DNA from: a virus
IMG/VR virus record: IMGVR_UViG_3300035698_011322
Span: 1-64,000 of that record
DNA length: 64,000 bases
Strand: one strand, 5' to 3'
The notes under the pieces are model-generated. The model did not search any database. It was not told the DNA's origin and saw only the letters and a list, made by a program, of their open reading frames with translations. This document shows, piece by piece, positions 17,331 to 24,674 of this stretch. How positions within the stretch are numbered: position 1 is the first letter of the stretch; each line of letters opens with the position of its first letter. A program made the position numbers and the translations under genes.

Positions 17331-17693
17331 TTATACATTTACATTTTCAATTTTTTTTGCTTTTTTATCATCTGATGCTTCGTTAATTTCTTTTAGTTTA
17401 CGAACTTTATAAACCTCACGAACGGCTATAATCGAACCAGTTAAAGTAATATTAAACGTACACCATGCTATAAAGGTATCTGTCAGAACCTTTATTTGAC
17501 CCAATAATGCAGCAATTAATTCTGGTTTGACAGCCATCAAGCTTATTGCGATTTCCATAAACCCAAATTGTGACATACAGATATATATAAAAATACCCGT
17601 TGACGCCAGAAATGGTAAAAGAAAAAACCAAACCTTTACTGATGCCAAATTTTGAAGAACCTTTTTACTAAACAATCTAAACATTTCTTTCAT
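17331..17693 (-). CDS. Small two-helix membrane protein, holin candidate
   Basis: 120 residues with a basic start, a hydrophobic helix near residues 18-40 (VWFFLLPFLASTGIFIYIC), a second weaker one near 75-98, and a charged C-terminus (KKAKKIENVNV). Size and layout fit a holin and the genes downstream look like spanin components, but no endolysin is nearby, so the assignment rests on context only. Confidence 0.55.
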   Translation of the reverse strand: MKEMFRLFSKKVLQNLASVKVWFFLLPFLASTGIFIYICMSQFGFMEIAISLMAVKPELIAALLGQIKVLTDTFIAWCTFNITLTGSIIAVREVYKVRKLKEINEASDDKKAKKIENVNV

Positions 17694-17744
17694 TATCTTA
17701 CCTCCACTATATATTTCTGATACTATTTATATAGTTTGGGCATA

Positions 17745-17780
17745 AAAAAGAGAAATACAAATAAATCATATTTCTCTTTT
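17745..17780 (-). terminator. Terminator after the Ubl cassette
   Basis: AAAGAGAAATA and TATTTCTCTTT form a 12-base-pair stem around an A/T loop. On the minus strand it ends in a run of T, so it would terminate the Ubl-E2-E1-JAB transcript. Confidence 0.7.
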
Positions 17781-17811
17781 GTCCTGTAGTGGTACATCGC
17801 TTATATATTTC

Positions 17812-18696
17812 TTATATAAGATTAACTTCCGGGCCTTCAAAGTCAGTACTAATTTTCTCCATCTCCGACATCAAATCCATTTCCTCTTCTAATGTCTGTT
17901 CTTTAGAAAAATCAAGTTCTTCGATTTCAGCATCAATCTCTTCAACTTCAGCCTCTGTTAAAACAGTAGGCAAACCTGTTTTTAGATTTATATTACGAGG
18001 CACTTGTTTACCCATAAAAACACCTGGTTTAGACCATAATTCATTCTTAGCACGTGTATCCCATGACCCACCAGGATAGTTACTATAAACAACATTTGTA
18101 TCATATGTTTTTTTCTTAATTTTCTCTTTAGCGGCTTTAATAAAATCTTCTTTGTCCAAAATACATTCAGTTCTAATCTTCACAATACTCTCAATGATTT
18201 TATAAGCACCACATGGAGTTGCCCATCTTACATGACCATTTATACCATCTTTTGAAATACAAAGTGATATGTTATGATTCTGATTAATATACTTATCATC
18301 TGTCTGTGAAAATGAATTACCCATTGTATGGTGTGAATGTATAACACCAACTACTGGCAATTCATTAAACTCTTTACACATAATATTATCAACACTTCCA
18401 GTGCTTATCTCTTGATCTGGAATAAAGATATCAGTTATTTCAATAGTTTCACCAAAATCACCAAGAAGATAAGCCAACCACTCAATGTTTGAATATTCTT
18501 CCATAAGTGCTTCAATCTTTTCTTTTACCAATGGTTGAATCCACACAATAAGATTCTCAGGTGCCTTACCACAATCTGTTAAACACTCTACCTCGGTTTC
18601 CCAATAATCTGGTTCTTTATCAGAGGCAATAACATTGATTTTATTTTGTACATGCATATTATTTTTCCCTTTCTTCTTTCTATTCCTTCTTGACAT
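17812..18696 (-). CDS. JAB/JAMM metalloprotease of the Ubl cassette
   Basis: 294 residues from ATG 18696 with AAAGGA upstream. The JAMM zinc-protease signature is intact: a Glu in EWLAYLLG, then HSHHTMGNSFSQTD, which gives H-x-H and S-x-x-D. JAB proteases cut after the C-terminal Gly of ubiquitin-like proteins, to mature the precursor or remove it from targets. A basic start (MSRRNRKKKGKNN) and a long acidic tail flank the domain. It is last in the Ubl-E2-E1-JAB operon. Confidence 0.9.
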   Translation of the reverse strand: MSRRNRKKKGKNNMHVQNKINVIASDKEPDYWETEVECLTDCGKAPENLIVWIQPLVKEKIEALMEEYSNIEWLAYLLGDFGETIEITDIFIPDQEISTGSVDNIMCKEFNELPVVGVIHSHHTMGNSFSQTDDKYINQNHNISLCISKDGINGHVRWATPCGAYKIIESIVKIRTECILDKEDFIKAAKEKIKKKTYDTNVVYSNYPGGSWDTRAKNELWSKPGVFMGKQVPRNINLKTGLPTVLTEAEVEEIDAEIEELDFSKEQTLEEEMDLMSEMEKISTDFEGPEVNLI

Positions 18697-18706
18697 TTTT
18701 ATTCCT

Positions 18707-19285
18707 TTATATATACAATTCAATAAGATTTGTGCTAATTTCTTTATCATAGTATTTCATTATTTTATTATCAGTAAGAGCGGCTATAATACTAGCAGGA
18801 ACAACCCATGATGAAATTTCAGTATATCCATCTTCAGCTTCTCCCCACTCGGCCACTCTATTATTGATAGAAATATGTTCACCATTATACCCCGCCTTAA
18901 CATATTTCGCACCAATGTTGTCAGCAATTCCTTGATTTGTCATTTGTGATTTTATATTATCAGTACAATCGACAACCCAATCTGTTTTCTCAGATGTCAA
19001 TTCAGAATACTTAAACGGAAAACTATGAATTGTACAATCGGGTCTAATGGACTCAACCATCATTCTTACAACATCCGTTTTATTTTTCCCAATAAACTTT
19101 AAAGGAATATCTATTCTATTAAGATTATGAGCCTCAAATATATCTGGGTCCCATACACATATATTGTCTATACCTGATAAAACAGCAAACTTTGATACCC
19201 AGAACCCAATTCCACCAACGCCACATACGCTTATACTTATATTCTGATTTAATTTTAAACTTTCTTGACGATCATAAAATGACAT
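18707..19285 (-). CDS. ThiF/E1-like adenylating enzyme
   Basis: 192 residues, a minimal ThiF-fold E1. Nucleotide-binding CGVGGIGFWV, WDPDIFEAHNLNR (Asp and Arg of the ATP site), GKNKTDVV (Lys) and VVDCTDN are present, so it should adenylate the C-terminus of the Ubl. There is no Cys after DCTDN, so the usual downstream catalytic Cys is missing and the Ubl may pass directly to the E2 Cys. Shorter than typical ThiF proteins. It sits between the E2 and JAB genes with gaps of only 10-18 bases. Confidence 0.9.
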   Translation of the reverse strand: MSFYDRQESLKLNQNISISVCGVGGIGFWVSKFAVLSGIDNICVWDPDIFEAHNLNRIDIPLKFIGKNKTDVVRMMVESIRPDCTIHSFPFKYSELTSEKTDWVVDCTDNIKSQMTNQGIADNIGAKYVKAGYNGEHISINNRVAEWGEAEDGYTEISSWVVPASIIAALTDNKIMKYYDKEISTNLIELYI

Positions 19286-19303
19286 TATTTACTTCCTTTC
19301 TAT

Positions 19304-20152
19304 TTAAGAGCCCCATACATCCAAATCTTCCCTTCTTGTATCCGCAGATATACCTGATCTTCTAATTTGTTGATTCAAATTACCAAGTGTATCATCTTCA
19401 CCATCCTTCGCAATATGTTTTAAAACTGTTGTTTTTCTTGGCAAGCCCCTTGGTGAACTTGTAGCAATGGATCTTGTATTAATATTTTCTAAAACAGCCT
19501 CCGCATCTCTTGCTACTTTAATTATATCATCAGGTGATTTAAAACTTTTAGGATATGACCAACGACCCCAGCAATCTGGATTGGATTGATGATAATGATC
19601 AAAATAACCAAGCCCAATAGGTTGTCTCGTTGATACACTAATAATCGTATCTCCATGAGTTTTTATCATAAAAACAACAGGTGATATCATTTTCTTTGAA
19701 AACTTCTTCTCAAGTAATTTACCATCTAGAGTCTTTGGCCAATAAACACCCTGAACCAACCAAATTGTTTCATGACCCGATCCCTTTAGAACAGACAAAC
19801 CTCTTTCTGCATGACAAAATGTTACATTAGGCATGACACTAGAATTCTCAAGGGTTCTCTTTAATTCTTTTTCTTTACGTGAGTACTCTCTTTTCACTTG
19901 ATTAAAATATTCAATCATCTCTGAGATCTTAGCATTTATCTTATCTCTGATTATCTTTTGCTGAGTATTAATCTTCTCTCTCAACTCATTGCGTATTTCA
20001 TCTTCAACGGTTATAGGATTGTCTTCAACTGATTTGAACACAACCAATTTACCACCTATACGCAGAGACATACCATCAGTCTTTATTTTATCTATATCAA
20101 TTTCATTTAAATCATTCAAAACTGATTTAAATTGATCCATTTTTTGATCCAT
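19304..20152 (-). CDS. E2-like conjugating enzyme of the Ubl cassette
   Basis: 282 residues. Residues 1-110 include a beta-like GGKLVVFK stretch and a long charged helix (about 50-105); residues 110-235 look like a prokaryotic E2 core, with GVYWPKTLDG, VVFMIKTHGD and the likely active site HYHQSNPDCWGRW, in which Cys194 is the candidate thioester Cys. The tail is basic with Arg and Ser and ends DVWGS. Identification rests on this His/Cys motif together with adjacent Ubl, E1 and JAB genes. Confidence 0.8.
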   Translation of the reverse strand: MDQKMDQFKSVLNDLNEIDIDKIKTDGMSLRIGGKLVVFKSVEDNPITVEDEIRNELREKINTQQKIIRDKINAKISEMIEYFNQVKREYSRKEKELKRTLENSSVMPNVTFCHAERGLSVLKGSGHETIWLVQGVYWPKTLDGKLLEKKFSKKMISPVVFMIKTHGDTIISVSTRQPIGLGYFDHYHQSNPDCWGRWSYPKSFKSPDDIIKVARDAEAVLENINTRSIATSSPRGLPRKTTVLKHIAKDGEDDTLGNLNQQIRRSGISADTRREDLDVWGS

Positions 20153-20176
20153 TATTATATCCTTTTACATTTGATT

Positions 20177-20212
20177 TTCACTCCCTAGTGCTCTTAAATA
20201 CTAGGGAGTGAA
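20177..20212 (-). promoter_or_regulatory. Intercistronic hairpin between Ubl and E2
   Basis: A perfect 13-base-pair inverted repeat (TTCACTCCCTAGT and its complement) with a 10-base loop. There is no T run, so it looks more like an RNA-stabilising or processing hairpin than a strong terminator. It could let Ubl be made in excess over the enzymes. Confidence 0.7.
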
Positions 20213-20219
20213 GGTGTAA

Positions 20220-20492
20220 TCAAGTCCCAGCCACATCAAATGGTCTTATCTCAATATTATCATTTTCTTCGATAAGTGCCGGTGCAGCTGAGGGTAACAC
20301 TTCATCGCTATTATAAAAAACACGAAACTTTCCCATACCAGCGTCTGCAGCATAATCTCTTACTGTGTCTTTAAATGATACACCTGGATCCAATTCGATT
20401 TTAGAACCATTTACAACGATATAAGTTCCGCCATCCCTTGGTACTTCATTAACCTCTGCAGGATTTCCACCATCCCAATATTCATCATTCAT
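20220..20492 (-). CDS. Ubiquitin-like beta-grasp protein
   Basis: 90 residues. An acidic start is followed by a ubiquitin/ThiS-like domain: strands TYIVVNGSKIEL and KFRVFYN, the helix SFKDTVRDYAADAG, and a last strand NDNIEIRPFDVAGT. The C-terminus ends Gly-Thr, so one residue after Gly would have to be removed (for example by the JAB protease) before adenylation. First gene of the cassette, directly after the promoter at 20530-20558, with AAGGAGGAG upstream. Confidence 0.85.
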   Translation of the reverse strand: MNDEYWDGGNPAEVNEVPRDGGTYIVVNGSKIELDPGVSFKDTVRDYAADAGMGKFRVFYNSDEVLPSAAPALIEENDNIEIRPFDVAGT

Positions 20493-20529
20493 TTTTTAAC
20501 TCCTCCTTTTCAATTTTTTATTATAATTT

Positions 20530-20558
20530 AATATAACAAATTTTTACAACAATGTAAA
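20530..20558 (-). promoter_or_regulatory. Promoter of the Ubl cassette
   Basis: Minus strand TTTACA, 17 bases, TATATT, about 40 bases before the Ubl start and just past the stop of the sliding clamp gene. It gives the cassette its own transcription unit. Confidence 0.75.
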
Positions 20559-20562
20559 CCAA

Positions 20563-21303
20563 CTATATTTCTCTTGAAAACAAACAATATTGCTCGGACT
20601 CATCAGCAGACTTAACAAACAATATTCCCAAATCCTGCTCCTCTCTATATGCGAACCTTATAGAAAAGTTTTCAAAACTATCCTCAATCACAGCCATAAT
20701 ATTTACCACATCTTTATAGTCAAAGGACAATACAAGATCATCATGAACTACATCATCAATGCCGAATCTTAATCCATTTGAGAACTCATTTGATTTATCC
20801 GATGTTTCAATAAACAACTTATTTTCTTTCACTTCGAAATATATCTTCTGAAACCTTGAACCGATCTTCTTAATCTTCTTAAAGTGATCCATGAAATCAT
20901 CATCAAGTTCTTTTTCATAAAACCATGTTACATCATTCCTTATTGATTCAGACCCAAATTTATTTATAATAGTAGGTGAACAAAAATTAAGTATAGTCTT
21001 CTGCTTACCAGACTTTAATACAATCCTATTCTCAAAGATCTGGGTGTCGACCTCTTCCGAATCAAACAAATTCAAGAATGGAATGACATTACTTGATGGC
21101 TCCGAGAAATTAAGTTCAATTTCATCACCTGTATCAAAAACATCGTTATCCACATTCACTATTGAAATACTACCATCATCGCTTGATATCATTCTTGATT
21201 TGGCCTTGCTGTCCGCAAATTTTATCTGAACATTATTAATTGAAAAATTTATTGTGGCCTTTTTTAACAACTCTTTTAGGTTGCTTACATTCGTTTTTAT
21301 CAT
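20563..21303 (-). CDS. 45: Sliding clamp (T4 gp45-like)
   Basis: 246 residues, the size of a T4-type trimeric clamp that tethers polymerase to DNA. Strand-rich two-domain pattern with INNVQIKFADSKAKS, FNLFDSEE-like and VLSFDYKDVV segments, ending YCLFSREI. It follows the gp44 and gp62 genes as in T4 clamp operons and its first 68 bases overlap the gp62 end in another frame. Confidence 0.85.
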   Translation of the reverse strand: MIKTNVSNLKELLKKATINFSINNVQIKFADSKAKSRMISSDDGSISIVNVDNDVFDTGDEIELNFSEPSSNVIPFLNLFDSEEVDTQIFENRIVLKSGKQKTILNFCSPTIINKFGSESIRNDVTWFYEKELDDDFMDHFKKIKKIGSRFQKIYFEVKENKLFIETSDKSNEFSNGLRFGIDDVVHDDLVLSFDYKDVVNIMAVIEDSFENFSIRFAYREEQDLGILFVKSADESEQYCLFSREI

Positions 21304-21676
21304 CTATCTTTAACTCCTTTTTAAATGTCACAAGCATCTTTGCTTCTCTTTTTGACAAATCTGTTTCTTCGACTACCTTTAAGACATCTTTCATAAACTG
21401 TTTTTCTTCAGTTGTCTTCTTGATCCACTTCACATATCTTCTGCCCTTTGGAACAACAGCCATATAATAGTCATATATAGATTTATCAGGTATCTTAAAC
21501 TGTAAGTGATTTATTTTCTCAACATATTGAATTAAATGTTTATCATGGCTCAACCACATTGATAACATATATGCAGATGCAAGTTTCTTGTCATATGAGT
21601 ATTTTATTACCTTTGTATATATCTGATTCAAGAAGGTAAAGAGATTCGGTTCACTACTTTTCTTCTTCTTAGCCAT
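21236..21676 (-). CDS. 62: Clamp loader small subunit (T4 gp62-like)
   Basis: 146 residues from ATG 21676. Helical protein with PNLFTFLNQIYTK, YMLSMWLSHDKHLI and YYMAVVPKGRRYVKWIKK, the last being typical of gp62. It joins gp44 to open and load the clamp. The C-terminal 22 codons overlap the clamp gene. A longer start at a TTG codon (21685) is possible. Confidence 0.8.
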   Translation of the reverse strand: MAKKKKSSEPNLFTFLNQIYTKVIKYSYDKKLASAYMLSMWLSHDKHLIQYVEKINHLQFKIPDKSIYDYYMAVVPKGRRYVKWIKKTTEEKQFMKDVLKVVEETDLSKREAKMLVTFKKELKIDDKNECKQPKRVVKKGHNKFFN

Positions 21677-21677
21677 A

Positions 21678-21788
21678 TTACACAAACCCCATAATAAAAA
21701 TAGTAGTCAAAATAACAATTACAATAGATATACTTATTTCTACAAACCACTCATTCAAAAAATCCATTAATTTATAAACCACTCTCAT
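21678..21788 (-). CDS. Tiny membrane protein in the clamp-loader operon
   Basis: 36 codons starting inside the gp44 stop (ATGA) and ending two bases before the gp62 ATG, so tightly coupled to both. After FLNEWFVE comes one hydrophobic helix (ISISIVIVILTTIFIMGF). Function unknown; its frame and coupling argue that it is translated. Confidence 0.55.
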   Translation of the reverse strand: MRVVYKLMDFLNEWFVEISISIVIVILTTIFIMGFV

Positions 21789-22696
21789 ACTATTTTACCA
21801 TATATCATATCAACAACCATGTGCATAAAATTTATTTCTTTTATATCTGATATAGCATTTCTATGTAAATGCTCACCTATCATTAGAATAGCACCACCTG
21901 GTTCTTTGAACTCACCCGCGTTCTCAAATAGATAACTATATAGCTCTGTATAATCGATATAATTTGATTTGAGAATTTGTCGTACAGTTTCAATATCCTT
22001 TAGTGTGATACCTCTTAATATCTTATCCCATACACCCTCTGACTTTGATAGTCTACTGCCAATCAAAACACCATCAATACAATTTTCTTGTAGAACATTA
22101 ATAGTTTTTCGTATGTCTGGATAGCATTTCTCAACAATAGTTTTTATATGAGCAACACTTTCCTTGGTAAGTTTTATCTTCTCACTCCTTAAGATCTTCA
22201 AACAAAACTTAGCTATATCAGGCTTAGGTGGGTTCTCTACCTTCAACACAGTGAAACGTGATCTCAGTTCTGGAATAACATACCTATCATAATTACACAG
22301 AAGAACAAATCTAGTAATCTTTTGTACGTCTTCCATCATTTGTCTTAGCATCTTTTGGGCACCCTGTGGGCCTGAGGATAATGAGTCGCCCTCATTTAGA
22401 ACAACAATTTTCATATCCCCATGAGAGGCCATAGATGTAGCAAACCGCCTAACCTTATCTCTCATTGTATCTATACCTGTTTCATCAGAAGCATTAATCC
22501 ACAGTTTAGGTAAGGCTGACTGCTCCAAAAGTATATGGGCAAAGGTACCTTTGCCAATACCAGGACTACCATACAACATTATGTTTGGTAATTCTATAAT
22601 AAACTTTCTAAACCTTTTTCTTATATCTTCATTTAGAACCATATCATCTATAGATTTTGGTTCATATCGAAATGACCAGATTGATTTACTATTCAT
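21785..22696 (-). CDS. 44: Clamp loader large subunit (T4 gp44-like)
   Basis: AAA+ ATPase of 303 residues from ATG 22696 (TAATG overlap with the upstream gene). Walker A YGSPGIGKGTF, a sensor/Walker B-like IVVLNEGDSL, an arginine-finger-type segment IPELRSRF and C-terminal helices with IGEHLHRNA. It powers loading of gp45. Walker B has Asn-Glu where Asp-Glu is commoner. Confidence 0.9.
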   Translation of the reverse strand: MNSKSIWSFRYEPKSIDDMVLNEDIRKRFRKFIIELPNIMLYGSPGIGKGTFAHILLEQSALPKLWINASDETGIDTMRDKVRRFATSMASHGDMKIVVLNEGDSLSSGPQGAQKMLRQMMEDVQKITRFVLLCNYDRYVIPELRSRFTVLKVENPPKPDIAKFCLKILRSEKIKLTKESVAHIKTIVEKCYPDIRKTINVLQENCIDGVLIGSRLSKSEGVWDKILRGITLKDIETVRQILKSNYIDYTELYSYLFENAGEFKEPGGAILMIGEHLHRNAISDIKEINFMHMVVDMIYGKIV

Positions 22697-23169
22697 TATA
22701 TACACTCTATACATTTTATTTTATTTGGTTCTGTTTCTATACCATCATTACAACAAGGTCTTTCACAACTATCATCGTGTATATGTGACTTTATATGCAT
22801 GCAATCCTGAAACTCACAATTTTCGGCCTCTATACATTTCACCACAGTTTTTTTTTCATCTATTGTTTCTATTTTTACCGAATCAATTCCACCACTACCC
22901 ATAACAACATTCACATCTGCTGTTCTCCGCACATCATCTTTTAGTTGAAGACTCATATCATACTCAATATCATTCATAGCATCTTCAATAAGATTCTCAA
23001 CTTGATTTAAAATATCTGATATGTTACCACCTATTTTCTTCTCCATCTTTTGTAAGAATAATAAATACTCATCTTTGTCCATAGAAGATTCCAATTCTTT
23101 TTTGAACTCATAATTCTTAATGCCATACAAAAAATACTTACAAAATAACCTTTTGAGAATTTTTTTCAT
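22696..23169 (-). CDS. Hypothetical protein with Cys-rich C-terminus
   Basis: 157 residues, unrecognised. A basic hydrophobic start (KKILKRLFCKYFLYG), a helical middle with LQKMEKKIGGNISDIL, and a C-terminal third with eight or more Cys and several His (ENCEFQDCMHIKSHIHDD, CCNDG, CIECI) that could bind zinc. First gene of the gp44-62-45 operon. Confidence 0.7.
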   Translation of the reverse strand: MKKILKRLFCKYFLYGIKNYEFKKELESSMDKDEYLLFLQKMEKKIGGNISDILNQVENLIEDAMNDIEYDMSLQLKDDVRRTADVNVVMGSGGIDSVKIETIDEKKTVVKCIEAENCEFQDCMHIKSHIHDDSCERPCCNDGIETEPNKIKCIECI

Positions 23170-23202
23170 TTATCTATTTCCTTTTTATGTTTTATTATAT
23201 TA

Positions 23203-23231
23203 ATTATACAGCAAAATTATAGATAAGTAAA
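23203..23231 (-). promoter_or_regulatory. Promoter of the clamp-loader operon
   Basis: Minus strand TTTACT, 17 bases, TATAAT, about 35-60 bases before the start at 23169. Confidence 0.7.
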
Positions 23232-23237
23232 TACAAT

Positions 23238-23675
23238 TTATAATCTTTCAAGGAGAAAGTTTTTAGATGAATATACTTGATTCCTTTTAGTATTAACAAA
23301 GGCATCAATTATCTTTTCATGTTGATCGGAGTTGGTTATTTTATCTGGTATACAAATCACATTCATATCATATTTTTCGATTGCTCTTGTTACCATTAGT
23401 TCATTTATACAAACGACTGCTCTTGTATGTTTATTTCTGTTTGCCATAATAGATGAATACATTGAATACTCTGATATAATAATTCCAAGATCATTATATT
23501 CAGACACAGCTTCAGAAAGCATTGATACAATAATAGAAAAATCTTTATTGTCAATACTCAAGTTTATTATATTATGGAATTGGAATTTTTTGCTCAGATA
23601 AGTTGTTATTAGGTAGGATGTTTCAACACAATTTTTATCATTGCATATATATATTGTGGGTTTTTCACTTGACAT
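23238..23675 (-). CDS. RpiB-like sugar-phosphate isomerase fold protein
   Basis: 145 residues from ATG 23675 with AAAGGAAG upstream. The pattern follows ribose-5-phosphate isomerase B: LGIIISEYSMYSSIMANRNKH where RpiB has GILICGTGIGMSIAANK, then RAVVCINELMVTRAIEKYDMNVICIPD and a final helix with IDAFVN. The catalytic Cys-Gly-Thr-Gly loop is replaced, so activity is doubtful. Confidence 0.6.
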   Translation of the reverse strand: MSSEKPTIYICNDKNCVETSYLITTYLSKKFQFHNIINLSIDNKDFSIIVSMLSEAVSEYNDLGIIISEYSMYSSIMANRNKHTRAVVCINELMVTRAIEKYDMNVICIPDKITNSDQHEKIIDAFVNTKRNQVYSSKNFLLERL

Positions 23676-23703
23676 TTTATTACTTCCTTTCACAAATTAT
23701 TAT

Positions 23704-23793
23704 TGGCGGAAGAGGAGAGGATTGAACTCCCACCGGCTTTTACACCGTAGCGCCTTAGCAGGGCGTTCCAATACCAATTATGGTTACTCTTCC
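23704..23793 (-). tRNA. tRNA-Ser(GCU)
   Basis: Class II tRNA, about 90 bases, with encoded CCA. Acceptor GGAAGAG pairs with CTCTTCC; anticodon loop CTGCTAA gives GCU; long variable arm; T arm GGGAG-TTCAATC-CTCTC. Confidence 0.85.
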
Positions 23794-23799
23794 ATTTTT

Positions 23800-23872
23800 T
23801 GGAGCGACTTGGGGATTTGAACCCTACCTTCCCGCTGGACGCAAGACGTGCTGCCAATTACACCATCGCCGC
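23800..23872 (-). tRNA. tRNA-Gly(UCC)
   Basis: Seventy-three bases starting GCGGCGA and ending GTCGCTCCA. Anticodon stem TCTTG/CGGGA with loop CGTCCAG gives UCC. The T loop TTCAAAT is normal; the inner acceptor pairs are imperfect. The next gene's stop codon touches its 5' end. Confidence 0.7.
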
Positions 23873-24298
23873 TTATACTATCCTTATTAGGTTTCCATCA
23901 TAGTTCTTACCTAAATGTCGTTCTACTTTTCTTAAAGTATCTTCTGTACCACCTTTTCTATCAGGTGACACACAGGCTATAACTATTGTATTTGGCTCTG
24001 ATTCTCTTGCAACAACTGTATTTCTTTCGTAGAACCATTGTGCCCATTTATGTCTTGGTGAATATTCTACTGGTTTCTTTTCTGGATCGGGTCTATGAAT
24101 TATTAGCTTTCCATTTGATTCTGTTAGGTTCATCTTTCTAGCAATGATTTCAGCAAACCGATCCCCACCCTTTGGGCAACCGCCAGAAATAATCACATCA
24201 CCTTTATCATACCATTTCTTGAACTCATTATAAACTTGATGGTAATCGGAAGGATTGTTTCTTCTTCTAGATCCAATGATAATTATCTTCTTAGACAT
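23873..24298 (-). CDS. SLOG-family (YspA/DUF2493-like) nucleotide-binding protein
   Basis: 141 residues: a strand and loop IIIIGSRRRNN, KGDVIISGGCPKGGDRFAEIIA and a late TIVIACVSPDRKGGTEDT. This GSR and SGG-x-x-GGD pattern is the cpYpsA-type SLOG fold, which binds or processes nucleotide derivatives and occurs in phages and in defence-linked proteins. Eight-base overlap with the zinc-ribbon gene upstream. Confidence 0.8.
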   Translation of the reverse strand: MSKKIIIIGSRRRNNPSDYHQVYNEFKKWYDKGDVIISGGCPKGGDRFAEIIARKMNLTESNGKLIIHRPDPEKKPVEYSPRHKWAQWFYERNTVVARESEPNTIVIACVSPDRKGGTEDTLRKVERHLGKNYDGNLIRIV

Positions 24299-24506
24299 AG
24301 ATTATCCTTTGAGATAATTCTTCACCTATTTCCCAATCCTCTATAGTAACTTTTACTTTTGTCGCTTCGAAAATCGCATACCAAACAGATCCACAATCAT
24401 CGCATACTCCTTCAAGACCTGCTGTTTGTGGATCTGTTTGTGGTATCAAATGAGGTTCTGATCTATAACTTATATTACCATTACATTCTGGGCATACATC
24501 TTTCAT
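24291..24506 (-). CDS. Small zinc-ribbon protein
   Basis: 71 residues with CPECNGN and CDDCGSVWYA, a two-CxxC zinc ribbon, then an acidic helix. Function unknown. Confidence 0.7.
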   Translation of the reverse strand: MKDVCPECNGNISYRSEPHLIPQTDPQTAGLEGVCDDCGSVWYAIFEATKVKVTIEDWEIGEELSQRIIYV

Positions 24507-24521
24507 TTAACTTTTACCTTT

Positions 24522-24659
24522 CTATTTCTTTACTGGGGTGTCTCTTCCACGACCTCGACCTTTTCCACGACCTCGACCTCGACCATCTTTTTCTGGCCAA
24601 CCCTTTTTATCTTTCTTTGGGCCTTTTCCATCTGGGCCCGTTCCATCACCTCTTGGCAT
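24522..24659 (-). CDS. Gly/Arg-rich small protein (DUF5320-like)
   Basis: 45 codons starting MPRGDGTGPDGKGP, which resembles the opening of DUF5320 proteins, then GWPEKDGRGRGRGKGRGRGR and VKK. The RG-rich tail could bind nucleic acid. AGGAG lies upstream. Confidence 0.6.
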   Translation of the reverse strand: MPRGDGTGPDGKGPKKDKKGWPEKDGRGRGRGKGRGRGRDTPVKK

Positions 24660-24674
24660 AATTACTCCTCCTTT

